A stretch of DNA of 52,531 nt, taken from an uncultured Collinsella sp. (GTDB lineage Bacteria > Actinomycetota > Coriobacteriia > Coriobacteriales > Coriobacteriaceae). Position numbers and translations under genes: made by a program. Numbering within the stretch: position 1 is the stretch's first letter; each line of letters opens with the position of its first letter. Shown piece by piece: positions 20,048-28,198 of this stretch. Below the pieces are notes generated by a model that made no database searches, had not been told where the DNA came from, and saw only the letters and a list, made by a program, of their open reading frames with translations. The stretch spans positions 1-52,531 of the forward strand of contig CATYZE010000016.1 of the NCBI GenBank assembly GCA_958415525.1, in the 5' to 3' direction.

Positions 20048-20296
20048 ATGCATGACGTTGGAATGAACATGAGCCAGCTTGCCATGAGCGTCAAGCAGGT
20101 CGACGACACCATTGAGCTCGCTCACGAGTGGAGCCATCAGCTGCTGCATGCGACCGAGAACTTTGACATGGAGCGCATCGGCGCCAAGCTCGAGGCTGCC
20201 ATGACCGCGCTGCACGAGGCGCATGACGCGCTCGAGGGCTACGAGGACGCCATCGAGGCCGACCACAACTCCGTCGGCTCTGTGAAGCTGGTGTAA
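20048..20296 (+). CDS. Small helical protein upstream of nikR
   Basis: 82 residues, not recognised. It is almost entirely alpha-helical by composition, with heptad-like hydrophobic spacing (about residues 8-70) and several histidines (positions 2, 27, 31, 35, 59, 62, 73). The ATG has AGAAGGAGATT in front, a strong site. The nikR GTG starts 1 bp after its stop, so both are co-transcribed and probably co-translated. Context suggests a role in nickel or hydrogenase biology, perhaps as a small partner, but nothing in the sequence proves it. Confidence 0.8.
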   Translation: MHDVGMNMSQLAMSVKQVDDTIELAHEWSHQLLHATENFDMERIGAKLEAAMTALHEAHDALEGYEDAIEADHNSVGSVKLV

Positions 20297-20297
20297 C

Positions 20298-20810
20298 GTG
20301 GCCGAGCACGAGCACGAGCACGACTGCGAGCACGCACATGTTCACGGCGCGGGTGCCGAGGCGAACTGCCGTTGCGCCGGCTCCAGCTCCGAGCTGGTCC
20401 GCTTTTCGGTCACCGCGCCCGATGACCTGCTTCGTCGCTTTGACGAGCAGATCGCGCGCCGCGGTGACGTGGCCAACCGCTCCGAGGCCGTGCGCGACCT
20501 GATTCGCGCCTCGATCGCCAAGGAGCAGATGCGCACGCCCGACGAGCAGGTCATCGGATCGCTCACCATGATCTATGACCACCATACCGGCGACCTGACG
20601 CGCCGCCTGGACGAGGTGCAACATGATTACACCGACGAGATCGTCTCGACCATGCATGTGCACCTGGATCACCACAACTGCCTGGAGATTCTGGCGCTCA
20701 AGGGTCGCGGCGAGCGCGTCTACGAGCTGGCCGACCGCCTGCTGGGCCTTCGCGGCGTTAAGCACGGCGAGCTCACCTGCGCCGCCACCGGGCAAAGCTT
20801 GGGGCTGTAG
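20298..20810 (+). CDS. nikR: Nickel-responsive regulator NikR
   Basis: 170 residues, starting with GTG. A ribbon-helix-helix DNA-binding domain (about residues 34-75, VRFSVTAPDDLLRRFD and RSEAVRDLIRA) is followed by the ACT-like nickel domain. The high-affinity nickel ligands are all present: His in YDHHTGDL, then MHVHLDHHNCLE with two His and the Cys, aligning with H76, H87, H89 and C95 of E. coli NikR. Unusually, about 30 extra residues at the N-terminus are rich in His and Cys (HEHEHDCEHAHVHG), a potential second metal-binding tail. In known cases NikR represses nickel uptake; here it precedes hypF, suggesting that it also governs hydrogenase maturation. Confidence 0.93.
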   Translation: MAEHEHEHDCEHAHVHGAGAEANCRCAGSSSELVRFSVTAPDDLLRRFDEQIARRGDVANRSEAVRDLIRASIAKEQMRTPDEQVIGSLTMIYDHHTGDLTRRLDEVQHDYTDEIVSTMHVHLDHHNCLEILALKGRGERVYELADRLLGLRGVKHGELTCAATGQSLGL

Positions 20811-20813
20811 CGC

Positions 20814-20893
20814 ACCTGCCAAAAAGGGACAGGTTTGTTTTGGCAGGTTTAACGTTTTACCTACCAAAATAAACCTGTCCCTTTTTGGCAGGT
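20814..20893. repeat. Nested palindrome between nikR and hypF (family F)
   Basis: Outer arms are 23 nt and perfect (20814-20836 and 20871-20893; core word AAAAAGGGACAGG). Inside lies a second stem, TTTTGGCAGGT against ACCTACCAAAA, with one mismatch. It ends 18 bp before the hypF start, so the hypF leader would carry a very stable hairpin. There is no T run for a classical terminator. Confidence 0.75.
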
Positions 20894-20911
20894 TTTGATG
20901 AGGAGAGTCGC

Positions 20912-23590
20912 ATGCGGCATGTGCATATTCATGTGACGGGCATTGTGCAGGGCGTTGGCATGCGGCCATTTGTGTATCGCGAGGCCACGGCGCATGGCAT
21001 CTGCGGTTGGGTGCTCAACGCGGGCGACGGCGTGCATGTCGAGGCGCATGCTTCGGGCGCAGCGCTCGACAGCTTTGTCGCCGCGTTGTCGGAGCACGCG
21101 CCTGACGCGGCACGGGTGGAGCGCGTCGAGGTTGCCGAGCTGGCAGCTGGTACTTGGGATGCCGTCGACGAACAGGGCTTTCGCATCGTGGCGTCGCAGG
21201 ATCAGACCGCGCATACGACGCTCATCTCGCCCGATATCGCTACCTGCGACGACTGCCTACGCGAGCTGTTCGACCCCGCCGACCGACGCTATCACTACCC
21301 CTTTATCAACTGCACCAACTGTGGGCCGCGCTTTACCATCATCCGGTCGCTGCCCTATGACCGAGCGGCCACGTCCATGGACTGCTTTCCCATGTGTCCC
21401 GAGTGCGCAGTGGAGTATGCCGACCCACTTGACCGGCGCTTTCATGCGCAGCCCGATGCCTGCTTTGACTGCGGGCCGCATATTACCTGGCGCGAGGCGG
21501 CGGGCGGTATGGAGCTCGAAAACTCGGGGGCGATGCCGGCTGTCGGCGACACGCGCGAGGCCAGCGACGCCATTATCGAGCGCTGTGTTGAATTACTTGC
21601 GGCCGGTGGCATTGTTGCCATCAAGGGCCTGGGAGGATTCCATCTGGCATGCGACGCCGCCAATGAGCAGGCGGTGACCGAGCTGCGCCGTCGCAAGCGC
21701 CGCAGCAACAAACCGCTTGCTGTTATGGTGCGCGACCTTGGCGGCGCCGAGCGCCTGTGCCATGTCGATGATGCCGAGCGCGACTTGCTGGCAGGCAGCA
21801 TCCGCCCCATCGTGCTGCTGCGCCGGCGTGGTGCTGGCGAGGGAGATTTCTCCGATGCTCTCGAACTCGCACCGTCCGTTGCACACGATCTGCCCGAACT
21901 CGGCGTCATGCTCCCCTATACCCCGCTTCAGCATCTGTTGCTTGCCGCGGCAGAAACCCATGGCATGCACGCACTTGTCATGACCAGCGGTAACTTGAGC
22001 GAAGAGCCTATCGAGACCGACGACGATCTTGCTTGGGAGCACCTCGTTGCCACCGGCATCGCCGACGCGCTGCTCGGCAATGACCGCGCGATCCTCTCGC
22101 GCTACGACGACTCCGCAGTACGTGTGGTCGACGGTGCCGTTATGCCCGTGCGCCGCGCTCGCGGGTACGCCCCGCAGCCGCAGCCGTTGCCGGCACTCGC
22201 CAGCGCCGCGCCTTGCGTACTCGCCTGCGGCCCGCAGCAAAAAGCCACGATTGCACTCACACGCGAGGACTCGGACGGTCCTGCGGCTTGTTTTGTGTCG
22301 CAGCATATTGGAGATGTCGAAAACGGCGCGACTTTCGATGCGTGGAACGCCGCGTGTGCGCGCCTGGAAGACCTTTTTGACCTGGTGCCTGCCGCGCTGG
22401 CATGCGACTTGCACCCCAGCTACCTATCGAGCCAATGGGCGCGCGAGCAGGCGCGGGAACAGGACCTGCCGCTTATCGAAGTCCAGCACCATCATGCGCA
22501 CATTGCGAGCGTGATGGCCGAGGCTATCGCTGCGGGCCAGTTTGCGTCCGATGCACGCGTTCTGGGTATCGCCTTCGATGGCACAGGCGCCGGCACCGAC
22601 GGGACCATTTGGGGCGGCGAATTTCTTGTCGCCGGCCTTGCCGATTTTGAGCGCGCCGCACACCTGCGTGCCTGGGCGCTCCCTGGCGGGGCCGCGTCCG
22701 TGCGCGACGCCCGACGCAACGCCTTTGCCCTGCTCAGCGAACTCGGCCTGCTCGAACATCCGGGCGCCGCCCCGCTTTTGGATAGCATTGACGAGCAAAC
22801 ACGTAGCGTGACGACCACGATGATCGAGCGGAACATCAACAGCCCGCGCACGAGCAGCATGGGCCGTTTGCTTGACGCCGCGGCGGCAATCTTGGGCATC
22901 TGCGGCACTGCAACCTACGAGGGTGAACCCGCCATCGAGCTCGAGGCCGCCGCTTGGCGCGCTTTTGGCAACGAAAACAGCCATTTCACTGGCAATCAGG
23001 CGGGTGTATCCGCATCCGTTTCAACATCGCTGGACAGTTTGTTCAGATACGTATTAACTACAGACCCCCTATCCGGCATTTTTGGCTCGAATTTGGCCAA
23101 AAAGGGCTCTCCAGACACCCCGTTTGCGGCAAGCATGCCCGGTGCAGGCCCAAAATCGACCCATTTGGGGTGTTCGCAGACAGCTTTTGCCACCCAGAGC
23201 CCATCACAAAAATACGTATCTGAACTAACTGTCCAGGCGGCCTCGGATAGCTCCCTCGTTTTGGACCAAAGACCATTTTTTGAGGCGCTTTTGGAGGGAA
23301 TTGAGGCCGGCGCGCCGGCCGACAAGCTCGCGCTCGACTTCCATATCGCCATCGCACGCGCATCGGCCCGCATCGCAAGCGAAATCTGCGCCCGCGAAGG
23401 CATCGACACCGTCGCGCTCTCGGGCGGCGTGTTCATGAACCGACTTTTGCTTCAGCTCCTCACCCGTAAGCTTGAAGACGCAGGGCTTACTGTCTTGGTT
23501 CCCCGCACCGTGCCCGTCAATGACGGATGCATCGCCTACGGCCAGGCGGCGGTCGCCCGCGCTCGCCTCGCGCAGGTCATACCGCAGTAG
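20912..23590 (+). CDS. hypF: Carbamoyltransferase HypF, [NiFe]-hydrogenase maturation, with 69-residue insertion
   Basis: 892 residues, longer than usual (~750-800). The acylphosphatase domain (about 1-90) has VQGVGMRPFVYR and GWVLNAGDG. Two zinc fingers follow (about 105-190): CDDC with CTNC, then CPEC with CFDC. Next are a YrdC-like domain (about 205-390) and a Kae1-like carbamoyltransferase domain with HHHAHIASVMAE and the late SGGVFMNRLL. It uses carbamoyl phosphate and ATP to load the HypE C-terminal Cys on the way to CN ligands. Residues 707-775 are encoded by an inverted-repeat element at 23030-23236, placed in the linker after YEGEPAIELEA. The frame stays open, so the protein may still work. 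ATG 20912 is chosen for GAGGAGAG upstream. Confidence 0.95.
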   Translation: MRHVHIHVTGIVQGVGMRPFVYREATAHGICGWVLNAGDGVHVEAHASGAALDSFVAALSEHAPDAARVERVEVAELAAGTWDAVDEQGFRIVASQDQTAHTTLISPDIATCDDCLRELFDPADRRYHYPFINCTNCGPRFTIIRSLPYDRAATSMDCFPMCPECAVEYADPLDRRFHAQPDACFDCGPHITWREAAGGMELENSGAMPAVGDTREASDAIIERCVELLAAGGIVAIKGLGGFHLACDAANEQAVTELRRRKRRSNKPLAVMVRDLGGAERLCHVDDAERDLLAGSIRPIVLLRRRGAGEGDFSDALELAPSVAHDLPELGVMLPYTPLQHLLLAAAETHGMHALVMTSGNLSEEPIETDDDLAWEHLVATGIADALLGNDRAILSRYDDSAVRVVDGAVMPVRRARGYAPQPQPLPALASAAPCVLACGPQQKATIALTREDSDGPAACFVSQHIGDVENGATFDAWNAACARLEDLFDLVPAALACDLHPSYLSSQWAREQAREQDLPLIEVQHHHAHIASVMAEAIAAGQFASDARVLGIAFDGTGAGTDGTIWGGEFLVAGLADFERAAHLRAWALPGGAASVRDARRNAFALLSELGLLEHPGAAPLLDSIDEQTRSVTTTMIERNINSPRTSSMGRLLDAAAAILGICGTATYEGEPAIELEAAAWRAFGNENSHFTGNQAGVSASVSTSLDSLFRYVLTTDPLSGIFGSNLAKKGSPDTPFAASMPGAGPKSTHLGCSQTAFATQSPSQKYVSELTVQAASDSSLVLDQRPFFEALLEGIEAGAPADKLALDFHIAIARASARIASEICAREGIDTVALSGGVFMNRLLLQLLTRKLEDAGLTVLVPRTVPVNDGCIAYGQAAVARARLAQVIPQ
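23030..23236. mobile_element. 207-nt inverted-repeat element inserted in frame within hypF
   Basis: Terminal arms of 24 nt (23030-23053 and 23213-23236) are inverted repeats with 23 of 24 matches; each contains CAGATACGTA or its complement. The interval is 207 nt, exactly 69 codons with no stop in the hypF frame. Its encoded residues (rich in Ser, Thr, Pro) do not match the HypF family at this point, and third positions are less G/C-rich than the flanking gene. It carries no transposase, so it resembles a non-autonomous element. It shares size and several words with the 209-nt element at 9554-9762. Confidence 0.65.
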
Positions 23591-23721
23591 GCTGTTTGGC
23601 TAGCCCATGCGCCGCCGTCTCACAGGTGTAACGCGTTTGCCCACAACCCCCGCGAGCGCTACCATCAACTGATGGATTATTAAGCGTCTATCCAGCGCAA
23701 AGCGTGTAAAAGGGGAACATT

Positions 23722-23982
23722 ATGTGCCTTGCCGTTCCCGGTAAAGTGGTCAAACGCGACGACGACCTTAAGGCGACCGTCGACATGATGGGCATCGAGC
23801 GCCCGGTGTCACTGCGACTCGTGCCGACGGCGCAGGTAGGCGACTATGTTCTCGTGCATGCCGGCTTTGGTATCCAGATTGTCGACGAGCAAGAAGCTCA
23901 AGAGACGCTCGATCTCGTCAACACCATGACCGAGCTGGTCGAGGAAGATCAGCTGGCAACCAACCCGGCCGAGGCGTACTAG
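23722..23982 (+). CDS. hypC: Hydrogenase maturation chaperone HypC
   Basis: 86 residues. The N-terminus MCLAVPGKV contains the essential Cys2 that, after Met removal, binds the iron centre and HypD. The small OB-like fold includes GIERPVSLRLVP and VGDYVLVHAGFGIQIVDEQEA, the family signature. It shuttles the Fe(CN)2CO unit with HypD to the hydrogenase large subunit. AAAGGGGAAC precedes the ATG. The stop overlaps the GTG start of hypD by one base. A 131-bp gap after hypF shows no clear terminator, so one operon is likely. Confidence 0.96.
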   Translation: MCLAVPGKVVKRDDDLKATVDMMGIERPVSLRLVPTAQVGDYVLVHAGFGIQIVDEQEAQETLDLVNTMTELVEEDQLATNPAEAY

Positions 23983-25094
23983 TGGCGGCGGCGCAGCCGG
24001 CTCGCTCCGGTATCAACGTTTCGGCATTCCGAGATCCCAAGCTCGCTCGCGAACTCATCGACCGCATTCATGAGCTTGTCGGCGACCGCACCATCAACCT
24101 GATGGAAGTCTGCGGTACGCATACCGTGAGCATTGGTCGCTATGGCTTTCGCTCCATTATGCCGACGGGGCTCAAGCTGCTGAGCGGTCCGGGCTGCCCC
24201 GTCTGCGTCACCGCCAACCGCGACATCGACCACGCAATCGCACTCGCCAAGATGGACGGCTCCATCATCACTACCTTTGGTGACATGATGCGCGTGCCCG
24301 GGTCGTCTACCTCGCTCGCCGCACAAAAGGCGGCGGGGCGCGACATCCGCATCGTCTACTCGCCGCTCGACGCGCTCGACATTGCCGAGCAAAACCCCGA
24401 CCGCCCGGTCATCTTTATGGGTGTGGGCTTTGAGACCACGACGCCCACCATCGCCGCCGCCATTTTGGAGGCAGATGTGCACGGGCTCCAGAACTTCTCG
24501 GTCTATTGCGCTCACAAGACCACGCCGCCGGCGCTGCGCGCGATTGCCAACGACCCCGAGACGACCATCGACGGCTTTATCCTGCCGGGCCATGTCGCCA
24601 CCATCGCAGGCCTGGCGCCCTTTGGCTTTTTGGTCGACGAGTTTAAGACCCCGGGCGTGGTTACCGGATTTGAGCCGGTCGATATTCTGCAGGGCATCTG
24701 CATGCTGGTTCAGATGGTTGTTGAGGGACGGCCCGCGATCGACAACGCGTACCGTCGCGGCGTCAATGCGGAAGGCAATCCCGTGGCGCGCCAGCTGGTC
24801 GAGCAGGTATTTGAGCCGTGCGATACCACGTGGCGCGGGCTGGGACCGATTGCCGCCTCGGGCCTTTCCATCCGACCCGAGTTCTCGCGCTTTGACGCCG
24901 GCGCCCGCTATGACGTGCCGATCGAACCGACGGTCGAGCCGCGCGGATGCCGTTGCGGCGACGTGCTGCGCGGGGCCATTGCACCGAGCGACTGCCCGTT
25001 GTTCGGCCACGCCTGCACGCCTGAGCATCCTGTTGGCCCGTGCATGGTGAGCTCGGAAGGCAGCTGTGCGGCGTACTACCGTTACCAAGGCTAG
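23982..25094 (+). CDS. hypD: Hydrogenase maturation protein HypD
   Basis: 370 residues from a GTG that overlaps the hypC stop. HypD is a [4Fe-4S] protein on which the Fe(CN)2CO group is built with HypC. Conserved motifs are present: MEVCGTHT (about residues 44-51), GPGCPVCVT (about 69-77), a FGDMMRVPGS loop, GFETTTP, GLQNFSVYCAHKTTPPA, and the C-terminal iron-sulphur cysteines in GCRCGDVL and CPLFGHACTPEHPVGPCMVSSEG. Length and order match the family throughout. Confidence 0.97.
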   Translation: MAAAQPARSGINVSAFRDPKLARELIDRIHELVGDRTINLMEVCGTHTVSIGRYGFRSIMPTGLKLLSGPGCPVCVTANRDIDHAIALAKMDGSIITTFGDMMRVPGSSTSLAAQKAAGRDIRIVYSPLDALDIAEQNPDRPVIFMGVGFETTTPTIAAAILEADVHGLQNFSVYCAHKTTPPALRAIANDPETTIDGFILPGHVATIAGLAPFGFLVDEFKTPGVVTGFEPVDILQGICMLVQMVVEGRPAIDNAYRRGVNAEGNPVARQLVEQVFEPCDTTWRGLGPIAASGLSIRPEFSRFDAGARYDVPIEPTVEPRGCRCGDVLRGAIAPSDCPLFGHACTPEHPVGPCMVSSEGSCAAYYRYQG

Positions 25095-25123
25095 CCCGAA
25101 CATCCCCGATTGGAGTTTTCGAT

Positions 25124-26158
25124 ATGTCCCATACTGCCACCGATAGCACTGTCCTGCTGGGCCATGGCTCCGGCGGGCAGATGATGAAACGCATCATCGA
25201 CGAGGTCTTTCTGGATGCCTTTGGGTCGCCCGAGCTGCTCGAAGGCAACGACGCCGGCGTCGCCGCCCTGCCCGGCAGCGGGCGCATCGCCATGTCGACC
25301 GACAGCTTTGTGGTGACGCCGCAGTTCTTCCCCGGTGGCAATATCGGCAGGCTCGCCGTGTGCGGAACCGTCAACGACGTCGCGACCTCGGGCGCCAACG
25401 TGCGCTATCTTTCGTGCGGTTTTATCCTCGAAGAGGGCTATCCCATGGATAAGCTACGCCAGATTGTGCAGACCATGGCCGAGACGGCGCGCGAGGCGGG
25501 CGTCAAAATCATCACCGGCGACACCAAAGTGGTCGAGCGCGGCGGGGCCGACGGCGTCTACATCAATACCGCTGGCGTGGGCGAGGTGCCTGCGGGCGTG
25601 GCGCTCAGCGGTGCAAACTGCCAGCCCGGCGATGTCATCCTGGTCTCGGGCACGCTGGGCGACCACGGCATCGCAATCATGAGCCAGCGCGAGGGCCTGG
25701 CGTTCTCGAGCAGCATCGAGAGCGACGCCGCGCCCCTCAACCACCTGATTGCCGACGTGCTGGCCGCCGCCCCCGACGCGCGCTGCTTCCGCGATCCCAC
25801 GCGCGGAGGTCTGGCGTCCACGCTCAATGAGTTTGCGCAGGCGAGCGACGTTGCCATGGAAATCGACGAGGACGCCGTGCCCGTGCGCTCCGATGTGCAG
25901 GCCGCCTGCGAGATGCTCGGCTACGACGTGCTGCAGGTGGCAAACGAGGGCAAGATGGTCGCCGTGGTACCAGCCGAACAGGCCGACGCGGCGCTAGCAG
26001 CCATGCGTGCCGCCCGCTACGGCGAGAACGCCGCCATCATCGGTCGCGTGCTGCCGGTCGTCGAAGGCGCTCGACCCGCCGTTCGCGTGCGCACCGGCTG
26101 GGGCTCCACCCGCATCCTCGACATGCTCGTGGGAGAGCAGCTGCCGAGGATTTGCTAG
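25124..26158 (+). CDS. hypE: Hydrogenase maturation protein HypE
   Basis: 344 residues from ATG 25124 (TTGGAG upstream). It belongs to the PurM/AIRS ATPase superfamily: GHGSGGQMMKRII near the N-terminus, then SFVVTPQFFPGGNIGRLAVCGTVNDVATSGA, TGDTKVV and DPTRGGLA. It ends in PRIC: the C-terminal Cys is carbamoylated by HypF and dehydrated to thiocyanate, the source of cyanide ligands. It is 29 bp after hypD in the same operon. HypA and HypB, needed for nickel insertion, are not in the window. Confidence 0.97.
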   Translation: MSHTATDSTVLLGHGSGGQMMKRIIDEVFLDAFGSPELLEGNDAGVAALPGSGRIAMSTDSFVVTPQFFPGGNIGRLAVCGTVNDVATSGANVRYLSCGFILEEGYPMDKLRQIVQTMAETAREAGVKIITGDTKVVERGGADGVYINTAGVGEVPAGVALSGANCQPGDVILVSGTLGDHGIAIMSQREGLAFSSSIESDAAPLNHLIADVLAAAPDARCFRDPTRGGLASTLNEFAQASDVAMEIDEDAVPVRSDVQAACEMLGYDVLQVANEGKMVAVVPAEQADAALAAMRAARYGENAAIIGRVLPVVEGARPAVRVRTGWGSTRILDMLVGEQLPRIC

Positions 26159-26284
26159 CGGCAAAGACTTGCGGCTGACGCAGTGCAGCTCGAGGCTGCT
26201 ACAGATATTCAGATTCCAAACGCGTCCGACGCGCAAGCCCAGTATCATGGGGTGCGCTTTACAACTCAAACGGCAGGAGCACCC

Positions 26285-26953
26285 ATGGCAGCAGCCTTTT
26301 CCCATGTGATCTTTGATCTGGACGGCACCATCCTCAATACGCTCGAGGACCTGGCGGCCGCCGGCAACCATACCTGTGAGATGCACGGCTGGCCCACGTT
26401 TGCCGTGGACGAATACCGCTACAAGGTGGGAAACGGCATGCTCAAGCTGGTCGAGCGCTTTATGCCCGCCGAGTACGCGGGCGACGGCCGAATGTTTGAG
26501 CAGACGCTTGCCGAGTTTAGGACTTATTACGGCGAGCACAAGGAAGACCACACCGCCCCCTACGATGGCACGATCGAGATGCTCGACCGCCTGCGCGCCG
26601 CGGGCATTCAGCTTGCCGTGCTCACCAACAAGGACCATATTTCGGCCGCTCCGCTTATCGAAAAGTACTTTGGTCCCGATCGTTTTGCGCTGGTGCAGGG
26701 TCGCGTCGACGCGTATCCGCCCAAGCCCGAAGCCCCCGTCACGCTGCATGTGATGAATGAGCTGGGCGCCGACCCGGCGAACACGCTCTACGTAGGCGAT
26801 TCGAATGTCGATGTTCTGACCGGCCACAACGCCGGCCTTAAGAGCGCAGGCGTCACCTGGGGCTTCCGCGGCCGAGCAGAGCTGGAGGCCGCCGGCGCCG
26901 ACTACGTGGTAGACACCCAGGACGAACTCGCCTCGCTGATCTTGGGCGAGTAG
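26285..26953 (+). CDS. HAD-family phosphatase, phosphoglycolate phosphatase-like
   Basis: 222 residues from ATG 26285, with CAGGAG upstream. HAD motif I is FDLDGTIL (nucleophile Asp11, Asp13), motif II is AVLTNKD, the lysine is in PPKPEAP and motif IV is YVGDSNVDVLTGHNAG. The helical cap lies between motifs I and II, as in Gph and PpaX proteins. Likely substrates are small phosphates such as 2-phosphoglycolate or pyrophosphate, which sequence alone cannot settle. It lies 126 bp downstream of hypE and may have its own promoter. Confidence 0.9.
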   Translation: MAAAFSHVIFDLDGTILNTLEDLAAAGNHTCEMHGWPTFAVDEYRYKVGNGMLKLVERFMPAEYAGDGRMFEQTLAEFRTYYGEHKEDHTAPYDGTIEMLDRLRAAGIQLAVLTNKDHISAAPLIEKYFGPDRFALVQGRVDAYPPKPEAPVTLHVMNELGADPANTLYVGDSNVDVLTGHNAGLKSAGVTWGFRGRAELEAAGADYVVDTQDELASLILGE

Positions 26954-26993
26954 CGAGCCGCCGCGCTACGCAGTCACGGCGATTGTGACGTGC

Positions 26994-27039
26994 GGAAAGC
27001 GCATCCCGTTTTGACGCCTCAAACTGGGATGCGCTTTCC
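26994..27039. repeat. Palindromic repeat family B, copy 2
   Basis: Perfect 14-bp arms GGAAAGCGCATCCC (26994-27007) and complement (27026-27039), extended inward by GTTTT/AAAC. It closely matches the hairpin at 4936-4981. Confidence 0.7.
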
Positions 27040-27042
27040 CAC

Positions 27043-27223
27043 GGGCAGCTAATTTGGGACGGGGCTCTTTTAGCTACCCCATGTTGAGCGAACGAGTCGA
27101 GATGATTTTTCTGGGGATGAAATAATCATTAGGTAAACAATGATTTTTTCATCCCCGTCCCAGAAAAATCATCAGGCAGGTAGAGGGGGTAGCTAAAAGA
27201 GCCCCGTCCCAAATTAGCTGCCC
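27043..27223. repeat. 181-nt double-nested palindrome (family C, copy 1)
   Basis: Outer arms of 38 nt are perfect inverted repeats (27043-27080 and 27186-27223), with the core GGGACGGGGCTCTTTT. Inside, GATGATTTTTCTGGG (27101-27115) pairs perfectly with its complement and continues into GATGAAATAATCATT against AATGATTTTTTCATC. The transcript would fold into one long hairpin with a bulge. A shorter relative is at 48705-48776. Confidence 0.8.
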
Positions 27224-27264
27224 CTCAACAACGGCAACGCCGCAGGTAGAGGACGGACAGCGAA

Positions 27265-27402
27265 AACCCGCCAGAGCGAGCAAGGTGCCTTGAAAGAGGA
27301 GGGCATTGACCTTCTGGTCATGCCCGACGATTGAAAGGCAGATTGCCGCTCTGGCGGGTTTGCAGCGTCGAGCAGTTACGGCGTTTGGTAAAACGCCGTA
27401 AC
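27265..27402 (-). ncRNA. Structured element, copy 2, downstream of lipoprotein gene
   Basis: In plus-strand order: outer stem AACCCGCCAGAGCG (27265-27278) with a perfect complement (27347-27360); loop CAAGGTGCC against GGCAGATTG; second loop TTGAAAGAGGA against CGACGATTGAAA; apical hairpin GGGCATTGACC with loop TTCT. The GGTA-loop hairpin GTTACGGCGTTT follows at 27375-27402, 3 bp from the lipoprotein stop. Upstream 27225-27264 shares GCAGGTAGAGGACGGACAGCG with copy 3. On the minus strand the outer stem is followed by TTTT, so it can act as a large 3'-UTR terminator-like structure. Confidence 0.65.
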
Positions 27403-27405
27403 GAA

Positions 27406-27963
27406 CTAGCTCAGCATCGCATCCATCATCTCGGAGTTGACGGAGTCGTCAGCAGACCACTCGCCGTCGTCGTTGCAGGTGTACTTGAAGATAACCGTGG
27501 TCTTCCTGGGCTCGGTGGCCTTGGTCACATCGACCATCACCTCGCCAGCCATCTTGTACAGCTCGTCATCGGAAGGCATCGCATCAAGCGCAGCGACCTT
27601 CTCCTGATACTGGGTGGAGAAGTCCTCGACGATCTTGTTCATAGACTTGCAGGTGATGGAGACCTCTGCGGTTGCAACGCCCTTGTCCTCGTCGACCGTC
27701 ACGTCGCCGATCTCGTAATCAAAACCCTCGAGATAGGTCTTGGCATACTCCTTGGGATCGATGCCCAGCTGCTCGAATTCGTCGCCCGAAGCCTCTTCCA
27801 GACCAGAGAGGAAATCGTCGCCACCGTTTTTGACCTCATCGAACTGAGTCGTAAGGTCCTCGGTGATGAGTTCTTCGATCGAGGGGCCTCCGCAACCGGA
27901 AAGCACGACCACGCATGCAACCAAGACGGCCATGAGGGGCGCAAGCAGCAGCTTCTTTTTCAT
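27406..27963 (-). CDS. Predicted lipoprotein of unknown function
   Basis: 185 residues from ATG 27963, preceded by GGGAGGA. A signal peptide with KKK and a hydrophobic run ends in the lipobox LSGCGG, so Cys ~22 should be lipidated and the protein held on the outer face of the membrane. The mature part is acidic (rich in Asp and Glu). It begins with a helical segment (IEELITEDLTTQFDEVKNG) and ends with strands such as KTTVIFKYTCNDDGEW, similar in general style to small DUF5105-type lipoproteins; that link is a guess. It stands alone between two non-coding elements. Confidence 0.85.
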   Translation of the reverse strand: MKKKLLLAPLMAVLVACVVVLSGCGGPSIEELITEDLTTQFDEVKNGGDDFLSGLEEASGDEFEQLGIDPKEYAKTYLEGFDYEIGDVTVDEDKGVATAEVSITCKSMNKIVEDFSTQYQEKVAALDAMPSDDELYKMAGEVMVDVTKATEPRKTTVIFKYTCNDDGEWSADDSVNSEMMDAMLS

Positions 27964-28148
27964 GTTGTCCTCCCAATAAGCGGCACCGTGCTTCCCAACA
28001 CGGCGCACGTTGTAATAAGTAAGCTCATACTATCCACTTATGAACACCCCCGACAGCACGAAAGCGCGGTCGGTTCGTTTTAGCGTCCGAACGGTCTGCG
28101 AGTCCGCTCAGCGTGCAATAAAGCGCATCGGTACCGTGCAATAAAAAA

Positions 28149-28173
28149 GGGTGGCCGGACAATCCGACCACCC
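28149..28173 (-). terminator. Terminator of PTS IIA gene
   Basis: 11-bp stem with small mismatches (GGGTGGCCGGA) followed on the minus strand by TTTTTTAT. It lies 25 bp after the stop. Confidence 0.85.
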
Positions 28174-28198
28174 CAAAACATCCTGTGGATGCCGCGAT

